Counted from the first letter of the stretch, positions 13,117-18,890 are shown. The stretch is 28,411 nucleotides of DNA from JACTUA01 sp964551875 (GCA_964551875.1 CAZKEV010000025.1:1-28411); one strand, 5' to 3'. A program made the numbers and translations. The notes: generated by a model not told the origin, from the letters alone.

Positions 13117-13404
13117 TCAATCCCCTTCCCCCGCAAGCTTCAAAAACACCAGAATCGGCTTGATGACGTTCCGAAACCGCCTCGGGGGCTTCTCCCCGAA
13201 GAAAGCGTACCGGTAGATCTCCATGGCCGCGTCTTCCTCACAGGGCTTGTGGTGTTCGATGCAGCCCCTCCTGAATCTCTCGGCGAAATACTCCCGCACG
13301 TCCCTCGGAAGGGTCTTCACCGCGTCCAGGCAGAGGTTCAGACGATCCCTGTCCATCGTGGCCCGATTCACGTTGACGGTCTCCCACCCACGAGGTCGCG
13401 TCAT
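13117..13404 (-). CDS. Hypothetical protein
   Basis: 95 residues, helical and basic: RDRLNLCLDAVKTLPRDVRE, then CIEHHKPCEEDAAMEIYRYA, and a hydrophobic C-terminal helix (KPILVFLKLAGEGD). The cluster CIEHHKPC could bind a metal. ATGA overlap with the upstream gene. Function unknown. Confidence 0.75.
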   Translation of the reverse strand: MTRPRGWETVNVNRATMDRDRLNLCLDAVKTLPRDVREYFAERFRRGCIEHHKPCEEDAAMEIYRYAFFGEKPPRRFRNVIKPILVFLKLAGEGD

Positions 13405-13826
13405 CCCTTCTTCTCCCCCGGCTTCTCGTTCCCCACCGGGACGGTCCACGGCCCGCCCCTGTCGATGTCGCACTTCGACTGCGGGAAGAGGACCACGGCG
13501 TTCTCCGCCTGGGGCAGGACGCCCACGCCCCCGAACGAGGAGCGGACGTTGAGCATCTTCTGGTTCGAGTCGAGGTCGATCTCGATCTCGTCGCTCTTGT
13601 GGCGCTGCTCCGCCATCTCCCCGACCCGGAAGAACACCCGCGCCTCCTCGGGGATGTAGACGGGCTCGTTCATGCTGACCTGGTAGAAGATCCGGCCCGG
13701 CTTGACCAGGCCCCGGAGGTGGGCGATCTCCGCCCTCAGGGCCCCGACCTCCCGCCGCCGGTCCTCCAGGGCTTCCCGCGCCCACTTGGGCAGGGAGGCC
13801 ACCCGCTTGTCGGTCATCTCGGTCAT
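13401..13826 (-). CDS. Conserved phage-type protein of the LPKWA-helix family
   Basis: 141 residues. From memory it matches a recurring phage protein layout: LPKWAREALEDRRREVGALR at the N-terminus (a coiled coil), then IPEEARVFFRV, an acidic DEIEIDLDSNQKMLNVRSS strand, and a C-terminal LPQAENAVVLFPQSKC. Such proteins are common in tailed phages but have no established function. GGGAGGAACCG precedes the ATG at 13826. Confidence 0.8.
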   Translation of the reverse strand: MTEMTDKRVASLPKWAREALEDRRREVGALRAEIAHLRGLVKPGRIFYQVSMNEPVYIPEEARVFFRVGEMAEQRHKSDEIEIDLDSNQKMLNVRSSFGGVGVLPQAENAVVLFPQSKCDIDRGGPWTVPVGNEKPGEKKG

Positions 13827-13837
13827 CGGTTCCTCCC

Positions 13838-14137
13838 TTACGCTTTGACCCACCTGCACTTCGCCTTTTCCCCTGGTTCCTTGGGCTTCCCTTGCAGGAC
13901 CTCCATGAGCGAGTAGGCCCTTCCCTGCCACCCGATACGCCCCTCGTAGCCCTCGGCCTCCAGCTCAGAAATGCCGGGCTTCCCTACAAAGTCCTGGGAC
14001 GGGAGCTCGTGGATTCTCGCTTCCTTCAGTGTCTTGATATGGCCGTCGTCGAGCGCGATCTGAAGCGCCTTGGCCTCGTCGCGGGCCACGGCCCAGAATC
14101 CCTCCTTCGCCCGGTTTCCGATGTCGAAGAATCTCAT
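13838..14137 (-). CDS. Hypothetical protein
   Basis: 99 residues. MRFFDIGNRAKEGFWAVARD, a helix (EAKALQIALDDGHIKTLKEA), then a Gly-rich stretch and AYSLMEVLQGKPKEPGEKAK. GGAGGATAAC precedes the ATG. No recognised motif. Confidence 0.75.
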   Translation of the reverse strand: MRFFDIGNRAKEGFWAVARDEAKALQIALDDGHIKTLKEARIHELPSQDFVGKPGISELEAEGYEGRIGWQGRAYSLMEVLQGKPKEPGEKAKCRWVKA

Positions 14138-14148
14138 GTTATCCTCCG

Positions 14149-14412
14149 TCACTCCCGCCACTTCAGCCCCTTGTCCGCCGCGAGGGAGGGGAACAGGACC
14201 GCCGCCAGCTCCTTCGGGAGCTTCACGCCGTGGTCCACCACAGCCCCCCACTCCAACGAGTGGTCGTTTCCGAGGATGGCGTCGATGTAGGCCGCCCAGT
14301 CGCCGACCTCGCGGTCGAACACGGCGACCACCATGACGCACCGCGCCAGCGCCACCTTCCGGTACTGCTTCCCCGCCAGGAACCCCTTCGGCTCCCCCTT
14401 TGACTCGCTCAT
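14149..14412 (-). CDS. Conserved phage-type hypothetical protein
   Basis: 87 residues. The core VALARCVMVVAVFDREVGDW then AAYIDAILGNDHSLEWGAVV and HGVKLPKELAAVLFP looks like a small alpha/beta fold I recall from phage and metagenome proteins (GDWAAYI, LEW, KLP..., LFP signatures); function is unknown. ATG at 14412 overlaps the upstream stop. Confidence 0.75.
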   Translation of the reverse strand: MSESKGEPKGFLAGKQYRKVALARCVMVVAVFDREVGDWAAYIDAILGNDHSLEWGAVVDHGVKLPKELAAVLFPSLAADKGLKWRE

Positions 14413-14891
14413 CGGATCTTCTCCTCCTTGAAGACGCCCTTGAAGAGGGCCGCGATCTTCTTCGTCGCGTCCTTCGTCCTGACCGACTCCAGCAGCTTCA
14501 CGACGCGGGCCTGGAGGTGGGCCTTCTCCTTCTCGAACTCCTTGATGGACTCGTCGTTCAACTGCTTGCACCTCGCCCTGGCGTACCGCTTCGCTTCGCC
14601 CTCCGACCTGAAGACCTGGACGACGTTGCGGCAGGAACGGTCTTCGAGGTGGTAAGAGACCTCGGGGATCGTCCCCTTGTAATGCACCTGGACCTCGATC
14701 ACCTTGCTCTCGACCACGTCCAAGGCGTCGAAGAAGAACCGATGCCACTTCCCGCAGCACGGGCAGGTCAACACCTTCCCCCTGCGGGGCCTCCCGGCGT
14801 AGACCCACACCTTGGTCCCCGGAGGGTAGTGGACCTTGAACCGGATGTCCTCGACCTTCGGAAACGTCGGGATGCCGCTTTCAATGCTCAT
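14409..14891 (-). CDS. CxCCG zinc protein with coiled coil
   Basis: 160 residues. Beta-rich N-terminus with TKVWVYAGRPRRGKVLTCPC then CGKWHRFF (CPCCG-x-x-H, about residues 43-50), a likely zinc knuckle. The middle is strands (KVIEVQVHYKGTIPEVSYHL), the C-terminus a long charged helix (KEFEKEKAHLQARVVKLLES) suggesting dimerisation. Strong coupling by ATGA to both sides. Function unknown. Confidence 0.8.
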   Translation of the reverse strand: MSIESGIPTFPKVEDIRFKVHYPPGTKVWVYAGRPRRGKVLTCPCCGKWHRFFFDALDVVESKVIEVQVHYKGTIPEVSYHLEDRSCRNVVQVFRSEGEAKRYARARCKQLNDESIKEFEKEKAHLQARVVKLLESVRTKDATKKIAALFKGVFKEEKIR

Positions 14892-15193
14892 CGCTTGCTC
14901 CTCTCACGCCACAGGGCCACCATCCTCCGCACAAACGAGAGTTCACATCCCGGGGGAGGAACCGGAGACCCTGCCCGAAGTTCGGCGCAGGCCCTCGGAT
15001 CGTTCCGGTCCTTCGTGTCCTCCCCGTAGGCTTCCCCGACTTCCCGTTCCAGGGAGTCGATCTCCGCCTGGATCCGCTCGGCCTTGTTCGTGGGGCAGGA
15101 GATGACCCTCTCTCTTAGAATCGGCTCCAGCCGGTCCAGCACTTCGATGGCCCGCGCCGTCCGGGTCAAATCGGGAAGATCATCCTTGCTCAT
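14888..15193 (-). CDS. Helical hypothetical protein
   Basis: 101 residues. LPDLTRTARAIEVLDRLEPI, then KAERIQAEIDSLEREVGEAY, then a Pro/Gly-rich segment and basic end (RRMVALWRERSKR). Probably a helical bundle or coiled coil. Cys33, Cys69 and Cys83 are scattered and not zinc-like. Function unknown. Confidence 0.75.
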   Translation of the reverse strand: MSKDDLPDLTRTARAIEVLDRLEPILRERVISCPTNKAERIQAEIDSLEREVGEAYGEDTKDRNDPRACAELRAGSPVPPPGCELSFVRRMVALWRERSKR

Positions 15194-15444
15194 GACGCCC
15201 TCACTTCTTTCACGACCGTCCCCGGCACAACCGAAACGGCGCAGAGTTCCTTGATCTTCGCCTCGTCCACCTCGATGTCCACGAGGGCAAAGCCGGAATA
15301 GCCGCTGTCGGGCTTCCACCGATCGACCTCTTTCTGGAACCACTTGCTGTTGGCGTCGTCGCCAGAAGCGGCTTCCAGCACCACGGGTTCTTCCTTCTCC
15401 CCGTTCTCCTCGACCGGCTGGCCGAACAAAACTCGGATCTTCAT
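15190..15444 (-). CDS. Hypothetical protein
   Basis: 84 residues. KIRVLFGQPVEENGEKEEPV, then NSKWFQKEVDRWKPDSGYSG and FALVDIEVDEAKIKELCAVS give a strand-helix-strand order. ATGA overlaps link it to both neighbours. No recognised family. Confidence 0.75.
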   Translation of the reverse strand: MKIRVLFGQPVEENGEKEEPVVLEAASGDDANSKWFQKEVDRWKPDSGYSGFALVDIEVDEAKIKELCAVSVVPGTVVKEVRAS

Positions 15445-15656
15445 GACGCCCTCGCTTCGACTTCGGCATCGACCTGATTCTCGTCCCGCTCCCCCGCGCA
15501 CTCGGTGCAGAGGTAGACGGCGAACCACACGATGGGCTTCTCCCCGGCCTGCCCGAACCGCCAGCCCCGACGAATCAGGGCCGCCCTGTTCGTGCAACGC
15601 TCATGCGGAGATTTCCCACACTGCCTGGGGGGTTTCCCCTGCCCTTCGCACTGCAT
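15441..15656 (-). CDS. Small zinc-ribbon protein
   Basis: 71 residues. Cys3, Cys13, Cys21 in MQCEGQGKPPRQCGKSPHER are followed by VYLCTECAGE (about residues 48-57). Two or more metal ligands on each side make a treble-clef or ribbon likely. The ATG is two bases after the stop codon of its upstream neighbour. Function unknown. Confidence 0.8.
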   Translation of the reverse strand: MQCEGQGKPPRQCGKSPHERCTNRAALIRRGWRFGQAGEKPIVWFAVYLCTECAGERDENQVDAEVEARAS

Positions 15657-15657
15657 T

Positions 15658-15957
15658 TCACTTCTCCATGAAGGTCACCGCGACCTTCAAATCCCTGAAC
15701 TTCCAAGAACAAAACTTGCACGGGCGGGCGTTGAAAACCCTCTCATCCACTATTTGGAGCATGTACGGCCACCTCCCCTCCCACAGATCGGGGTGCCGCG
15801 TTCTACTGAAGCGTATCGTCTTGCACAGGGAGGTCGCAACATCGGCCAGCCCACCCTCCCCCGCCTCAACCAGGAAGACATGGGTTGCCTCTGAGATAAC
15901 GCGGGTGAGGCTCTCCCCCTTCTTCCGAATCCGTTTTGCTCTCCTCCCGTACAGCAT
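15658..15957 (-). CDS. Hypothetical protein with CxxC
   Basis: 99 residues. Basic N-terminus (MLYGRRAKRIRKKGESLTRV), then VISEATHVFLVEAGEGGLAD and RPCKFCSWKFRDLKVAVTFM (CxxC about residues 79-82). GAGGG lies about ten bases before the ATG. A longer frame upstream is a shadow. Function unknown. Confidence 0.75.
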   Translation of the reverse strand: MLYGRRAKRIRKKGESLTRVISEATHVFLVEAGEGGLADVATSLCKTIRFSRTRHPDLWEGRWPYMLQIVDERVFNARPCKFCSWKFRDLKVAVTFMEK

Positions 15958-15962
15958 TCGCG

Positions 15963-16199
15963 CTATCCCTCGTTCACGAACTTGCCCTTGAAGAAGTTCA
16001 GCACCTTCGCCAGAAAGCACTCCCGGCAGTAGTGGCTCCAGGTGCAGTCCGCATTCAGGGTGGAGCTCGTCCCCGCCGCCTGGGTGGATGCGATGTCGAA
16101 CGCTCGGCCCCCGTTCTCCCTCACCCGGACGACGATCGTCACATCCTTGCCGCAGCCCCCGGCACACTTCGCCGTCTCGTTCTCTTTCTTCCAGTTCAT
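15963..16199 (-). CDS. Small cysteine-rich zinc protein
   Basis: 78 residues. Cysteines at CAGGC (about 12-16) and DCTWSHYCREC (about 51-61), with His56, give two pairs at ribbon spacing. The C-terminus is a basic amphipathic helix (FLAKVLNFFKGKFVNEG). Function unknown. Confidence 0.8.
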   Translation of the reverse strand: MNWKKENETAKCAGGCGKDVTIVVRVRENGGRAFDIASTQAAGTSSTLNADCTWSHYCRECFLAKVLNFFKGKFVNEG

Positions 16200-16206
16200 G
16201 AAATGC

Positions 16207-16407
16207 CTACTTCTTCACCGTGAGGAAAGGCTCCCGCTTCTCGCCCTCGTAGAGCTCCCCGAAGGAATCGACCATCGTCACCCCGCAGGTCGGGCAGAAG
16301 AGCAGGTCACCCCGCTGGAAGTACGCGCTCCCGTCCTTGCGGATGAACTTCACGATGACCCCCGTCTGCTTCCCCATCATCTGCGTCGAGCACTTCGCGC
16401 AAACCAT
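16207..16407 (-). CDS. Zinc-ribbon protein (66 aa)
   Basis: 66 residues. CAKC (residues 3-6) and CPTCG (about 38-42) are a canonical two-knuckle ribbon; between them are strands (GKQTGVIVKFIRKDGSAYFQ). The start ATG lies inside a CGCAAA-N3-TTTGCG inverted repeat, with AAGGAG eight bases before. Function unknown; small ribbons like this often bind nucleic acids or proteins. Confidence 0.85.
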   Translation of the reverse strand: MVCAKCSTQMMGKQTGVIVKFIRKDGSAYFQRGDLLFCPTCGVTMVDSFGELYEGEKREPFLTVKK

Positions 16408-16412
16408 TTGCG
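16398..16412. repeat. Inverted repeat CGCAAA-CCA-TTTGCG (copy 4 of 4)
   Basis: Overlaps the start codon of the 16207-16407 gene. In the mRNA (CGCAAAUGGUUUGCG) the AUG would lie between the arms, partly in the loop, so a hairpin or a bound protein could block initiation. As in copy 3, one arm also encodes the first cysteine of the zinc motif. Confidence 0.65.
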
Positions 16413-16421
16413 TTCTCCTTC

Positions 16422-16634
16422 CTACGGCAAATCCTCGGGATCCTCGTCCCAGCCCGCGTCCGATCCCCTGCGTTCCAGGGCGACCAGCCCCGCGTCCCGG
16501 TCGTCCATCCAGGCGTCGTAGTCCGCCGTGAAGGAAGCCCAGTCGCGGGCAATCTGCTCCTCGGTCATCCCCTCGTCCCGGCAAGACTCGGCGTGGGCTT
16601 CCCGGAGGGTCTCGCGTCCGTTGGTCTCGTTCAT
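16422..16634 (-). CDS. Acidic small protein, first gene of the 18-gene operon
   Basis: 70 residues, acidic and helical: MNETNGRETLREAHAESCRD, then EEQIARDWASFTADYDAWMD and DAGWDEDPEDLP. The ATG follows TTGAGGAGATTGGGG in the leader of the promoter at 16662-16689. Net strong negative charge is typical of phage proteins that bind basic or host nucleic-acid-binding partners, but nothing specific is recognised. Confidence 0.8.
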   Translation of the reverse strand: MNETNGRETLREAHAESCRDEGMTEEQIARDWASFTADYDAWMDDRDAGLVALERRGSDAGWDEDPEDLP

Positions 16635-16661
16635 CCCCAATCTCCTCAATTCACTATCTAC

Positions 16662-16689
16662 AGTATATACCGTTCGCGTTATTTGTCAA
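16662..16689 (-). promoter_or_regulatory. Sigma-70-type promoter, member of the repeated promoter family
   Basis: Minus strand: TTGACA (16684-16689), 16-bp spacer with GCGAACGGTA, TATACT (16662-16667), then GTAGATAGTGAATTGAGGAG. Very close in sequence to the promoter at 20235-20262. Upstream is an AT-rich block GAATTATTTTTCCCC, a possible UP element; it also directly follows the 3' end of tRNA-Ser. Confidence 0.93.
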
Positions 16690-16716
16690 GGGGAAAAATA
16701 ATTCTTTCTGGCAGGA

Positions 16717-16801
16717 TGGCGGAGAGCGAAGGAATCGAACCCTCGGGCTTTCACCCGGCCCGGCTTTCGAGACCGGTTACCGACCTTCGGTGCCGCTCTC
16801 C
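16717..16801 (-). tRNA. tRNA-Ser(CGA)
   Basis: Acceptor stem GGAGAGC/GCTCTCC, anticodon loop CTCGAAA giving anticodon CGA for UCG codons, long variable arm (GGGTGAAAGCCC), T loop TTCGATT, discriminator G and encoded CCA. The D stem ACCG/CGGT encloses only five bases (AAGGT), shorter than usual. Last tRNA of the array. Confidence 0.9.
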
Positions 16802-16802
16802 A

Positions 16803-16875
16803 TAGGGGAGGCGGGATTCGGACCCGCAACCGCTGGGCTTAAACCAGCCGCGTTTGCCAATTACGCCACTCCCCC
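16803..16875 (-). tRNA. tRNA with UAA anticodon, short variable arm
   Basis: Acceptor GGGGGAG/CTCCCCT (top pair G-U), anticodon stem GCTGG/CCAGC with loop TTTAAGC, so anticodon UAA (Leu, UUA codon). Variable region is only about four bases, unlike true leucine tRNAs, which are long-armed. T loop is TCCGAAT rather than TTCGAAT. No encoded CCA. Decoding as leucine is predicted from the anticodon only; the charging enzyme may not recognise it. Confidence 0.75.
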
Positions 16876-16951
16876 TGGGGTGGTCGAGCGGAGTCGAACC
16901 GCCATCACCTGGTCCACAGCCAGGCGCTCTCTGCCGCTGAGCTACGACCAC
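16876..16951 (-). tRNA. tRNA-His(GTG)
   Basis: Acceptor GTGGTCG/CGACCAC followed by C and encoded CCA, anticodon stem CCTGG/CCAGG with loop CTGTGGA (GTG). T loop TTCGACT. Directly abuts the upstream end of the UAA tRNA. Confidence 0.95.
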
Positions 16952-16955
16952 ATAA

Positions 16956-17042
16956 TGCCGGGGGCGGGGGTCGAACCCGCACACCCCTTTCGGGGCTCAT
17001 GGTCCTGGGCCATGCGTGTCTGCCAAACTTCACCACCCCGGC
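16956..17042 (-). tRNA. tRNA-Leu(CAG) with C33
   Basis: Acceptor GCCGGGG/CCCCGGC, long variable arm (GCCCCGAAAGGGG), T loop TTCGACC. The anticodon stem CATGG/CCATG encloses CCCAGGA, so anticodon CAG with C at position 33, where U is almost universal. No encoded CCA. Reads CUG if functional. Confidence 0.88.
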
Positions 17043-17048
17043 GTCTGA

Positions 17049-17135
17049 TGGGCGAGGCGGGGATCGAACCCGCACGCCTCTTTCGAGGCCCAAGGCCCTC
17101 AACCTTGGGTGTCTTCCAAACTCCACCACTCGCCC
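17049..17135 (-). tRNA. tRNA-Leu(GAG)
   Basis: Acceptor GGGCGAG/CTCGCCC, anticodon stem CAAGG/CCTTG with loop TTGAGGG (GAG, reads CUC and CUU), long variable arm (CCTCGAAAGAGG), T loop TTCGATC. No encoded CCA. Confidence 0.93.
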
Positions 17136-17136
17136 G

Positions 17137-17220
17137 TGCGGAAGGCGCGAGTCGAACGCGCATGCCCTTTCGGGCGCGGGGGTTTGAGTCCCGCATGTCT
17201 TCCTGTTCCATCACTTCCGC
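17137..17220 (-). tRNA. tRNA-Leu(CAA)
   Basis: Acceptor GCGGAAG/CTTCCGC, long variable arm (GCCCGAAAGGGC), T arm GCGCG/CGCGC with loop TTCGACT. Anticodon loop is CTCAAAC (CAA, reads UUG) if the top stem pair is an A-C mismatch; otherwise the stem GCGGG/CCCGC would close a nine-base loop. No encoded CCA. Confidence 0.88.
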
Positions 17221-17223
17221 TGA

Positions 17224-17296
17224 TGCTGGGGGGCGGACTCGAACCGCCGACACCTGGATTTTCAGTCCAGTGCTCTACCAGCTGAGCTACCCCAGC
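17224..17296 (-). tRNA. tRNA-Phe(GAA)
   Basis: Acceptor GCTGGGG/CCCCAGC, anticodon stem CTGGA/TCCAG with loop CTGAAAA (GAA), T arm GGCGG/CCGCC with loop TTCGAGT. All normal features, no encoded CCA. Confidence 0.96.
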
Positions 17297-17298
17297 AA

Positions 17299-17372
17299 TC
17301 GGGGTGACTGGATTTGAACCAGCGATTTCTTGCTCCCGAAGCAAGCGCCCTTGCCAGCTGGGCTACACCCCG
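17299..17372 (-). tRNA. tRNA-Pro(CGG)
   Basis: Acceptor CGGGGTG/CACCCCG, the C1-G72 pair typical of bacterial tRNA-Pro; anticodon stem CTTGC/GCAAG with loop TTCGGGA (CGG). T loop TTCAAAT. No encoded CCA. Matches CCG, a common proline codon in GC-rich genes. Confidence 0.95.
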
Positions 17373-17375
17373 TAA

Positions 17376-17458
17376 TGGGCAGGGTGGGACTCGAACCCAC
17401 GAAAGCACATCGGCGGCGGATTTACAGTCCGCTGGAATTGCCGCTATCCGACCTGCCC
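17376..17458 (-). tRNA. tRNA-Tyr(GTA)
   Basis: Acceptor GGGCAGG/CCTGCCC, anticodon stem GCGGA/TCCGC with loop CTGTAAA (GTA), long variable arm as in bacterial tRNA-Tyr, T arm GTGGG/CCCAC with loop TTCGAGT. No encoded CCA. First tRNA of the array behind the promoter at 17650-17677. Confidence 0.95.
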
Positions 17459-17463
17459 GCGAT

Positions 17464-17502
17464 GGTTCCCGCATGGAAATCCAGCCGCCGAGCCAAGGAA
17501 CC
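17464..17502 (-). other. Structured element in the tRNA leader
   Basis: A 39-base element with complementary ends (GGTTCC/GGAACC) and an inner hairpin (GCTGG-ATTT-CCA-TGC with a bulge), five bases upstream of tRNA-Tyr in the same transcript. It could be a processing hairpin or the remnant of a tRNA; no anticodon arm or T arm can be drawn. The rest of the 17503-17649 leader shows no convincing gene. Confidence 0.4.
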
Positions 17503-17649
17503 GTGAGCGAAAAGGCCCGGCGGCTTTACAAGGACAGCGGGTAGTGGAAGGAAAGCGATGATGGGGATAGGGTGCCTAAGACGAAGGGCGTGGCCGCCCC
17601 CCGCTTGTCTCGATCACAGACATTTTCGGCACCCGCGTTCATGTTCTCT

Positions 17650-17677
17650 ACTATATGCGTTCCGTCTCTTCGGTCAA
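17650..17677 (-). promoter_or_regulatory. tRNA-array promoter, diverged member of the family
   Basis: Minus strand: TTGACC (17672-17677), 16-bp spacer containing GGAACGCA, TATAGT (17650-17655). The same 16-bp spacer and GGAACG core link it to the other promoters, but the boxes are slightly weaker and the GTAGATAGTGAAT leader is missing. It would transcribe the nine tRNAs from Tyr to Ser. Confidence 0.85.
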
Positions 17678-17702
17678 GGGCCTTTTCACAACATTCTGAC
17701 TC

Positions 17703-17779
17703 TGGCGGGGTTGACCGGATTTGAACCGGCACTTCCCGGCTCGACAGGCCGGTGCTTTAGCCAGTTAAGCTACAACCCC
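17703..17779 (-). tRNA. tRNA-Asp(GTC)
   Basis: Acceptor GGGGTTG/CAACCCC, discriminator G and encoded CCA; anticodon stem CCGGC/GCCGG with loop CTGTCGA (GTC); T arm GCCGG/CCGGT with loop TTCAAAT. It lies upstream of the tRNA promoter and ten bases after the stop codon of the 17790-18233 gene, so it is probably cut from the mRNA of that operon. Confidence 0.95.
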
Positions 17780-17789
17780 CCGCCCCCGG

Positions 17790-18233
17790 TTACTTCCCCC
17801 TGGCCCAGTCGGGGAACCGCTTCTTCTCCGTCGCGGTGAGCTTGGCCCCGTAGAGGCCCAGGATCTTTCCCTTCTTCATCTGCTTCCAGACCGCCGAGTC
17901 TTCTTCCCCCAGGAGGGCCAGCCGAGCGAGGATCTGCTCGTCCTGCTTCTCCGTGGCAAGGGACGTGCCCCGGTGGAACCACGCCTTGTCCGCCTTGGCC
18001 CCCGCGTGGACCCGGCCCCTGGCCTTGCACGGCGGGTCGTCGGTGGGGTGGCAGGCCGAGATGCCCCTGGCGTACACGGGCTTCGGGCAGTCCTTCTGAG
18101 GCGGGACGTGGGAGCACTTCGAGATCCTGATCACGCACACCGTCACGACCGGGGCACCCTTCGCCCTGACGTAGTAGTACCGGCGCTCCCCCTTCTCCCT
18201 TGTGGCCTTCCAATCCCTTCTGCTGATGTCCAT
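17790..18233 (-). CDS. Basic Cys-containing hypothetical protein
   Basis: 147 residues. MDISRRDWKATREKGERRYY, then VVTVCVIRISKCSHVPPQKD, CPKPVYARGISACHPTDDPP and CKARGRVHAG: cysteines and histidines are spread over residues about 32-72 and may form two metal sites. The C-terminal half is helical (EQILARLALLGEEDSAVWKQ) with a basic end. AGGATTAGGG precedes the ATG. Function unknown. Confidence 0.75.
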   Translation of the reverse strand: MDISRRDWKATREKGERRYYYVRAKGAPVVTVCVIRISKCSHVPPQKDCPKPVYARGISACHPTDDPPCKARGRVHAGAKADKAWFHRGTSLATEKQDEQILARLALLGEEDSAVWKQMKKGKILGLYGAKLTATEKKRFPDWARGK

Positions 18234-18244
18234 CCCTAATCCTC

Positions 18245-18436
18245 CTATTCCATTTCCTTTTCCAGCTTCCGAAGCGCCTGCGCCCACTGGCGCATCCGCC
18301 GACTCCCTCGGTTCAAGACCACCTCCGTAAGGTAGCAGAGGCCCGCGAGGGGGAAGAGGATGGGCGCGACGAGGATGAACAGGAAAATGAACCATCCAGC
18401 CGTCGCCCAAGCCATCACTCGGTTCAGAAAAGCCAT
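18245..18436 (-). CDS. Small membrane protein
   Basis: 63 residues. Residues about 11-41 (TAGWFIFLFILVAPILFPLA then GLCYLTEVVL) are strongly hydrophobic, long enough for one or two membrane passes, followed by a basic amphipathic helix (RRMRQWAQALRKLEKEME), which by the positive-inside rule would stay cytoplasmic. The only clear membrane protein in the window. GGAGGGAAGACGG precedes the ATG. Role unknown. Confidence 0.8.
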   Translation of the reverse strand: MAFLNRVMAWATAGWFIFLFILVAPILFPLAGLCYLTEVVLNRGSRRMRQWAQALRKLEKEME

Positions 18437-18461
18437 CCGTCTTCCCTCCGGTTTCCTTGCC

Positions 18462-18884
18462 TCACTTCATCATCCGCATGGCGAGCCCCGCCAACTTGAT
18501 CCGCTTGATGACGTCATTCACGACTTCTTCCATGCTCCAGCAGGCGCGAGACCCCTCTGCCGCCAGCCGCCAAATCTCCTCCCGAGCCCGCGCCATCTCC
18601 TCGTTATCTTTTCCTCCGTTGTTCACCGCCGCCGTGATCTCCCCGGCGACGTCCCCATCGTAGACCTTGAAGACGGTTTCGCCGACGCACCCCCAGGAGA
18701 TTGCGAATGCCTCCTCTCCACACTTCAGCCGAAGGGTCGCCCCGATCTCCTCCCCGACGGACCACGGGAGAAGGACCGCCCCGTCCTTGAACCACTTCTG
18801 GTGAAATCGCTTCATCTTCCGTTCGATGGAATCGGGGATGTCGTGAAGCACCCGATGCACCCGCAATCTTCCGATACAAAACAT
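18462..18884 (-). CDS. Hypothetical protein, paralogue of the 203-610 protein
   Basis: 140 residues from the ATG at 18884, with AGG nine bases before; two GTG codons just upstream are alternative starts. Shares LPW, TLRL, ISWGCVGETVF and YDGDVAGE in order with the 203-610 protein. The C-terminal half is helical and ends KLAGLAMRMMK. Function unknown; having two copies in separate operons suggests a useful role or partial redundancy. Confidence 0.8.
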   Translation of the reverse strand: MFCIGRLRVHRVLHDIPDSIERKMKRFHQKWFKDGAVLLPWSVGEEIGATLRLKCGEEAFAISWGCVGETVFKVYDGDVAGEITAAVNNGGKDNEEMARAREEIWRLAAEGSRACWSMEEVVNDVIKRIKLAGLAMRMMK

Positions 18885-18890
18885 CACCAC

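Noticed and set aside
16803..16875. Idea that the UAA-anticodon tRNA is a stop-codon suppressor
   Set aside because: The anticodon 5'-UAA-3' reads the UUA leucine codon; reading the UAA stop would need a UUA anticodon.
17474..17545. A 23-codon plus-strand frame (starts MEIQPPSQG)
   Set aside because: No ribosome binding site and antisense to the structured tRNA leader.
17526..17643. A short minus-strand frame (about 38 codons) starting right after the tRNA promoter
   Set aside because: The ATG would lie only a few bases from the transcription start, has no binding site, and the translation looks unconstrained. Leader RNA is a better explanation.
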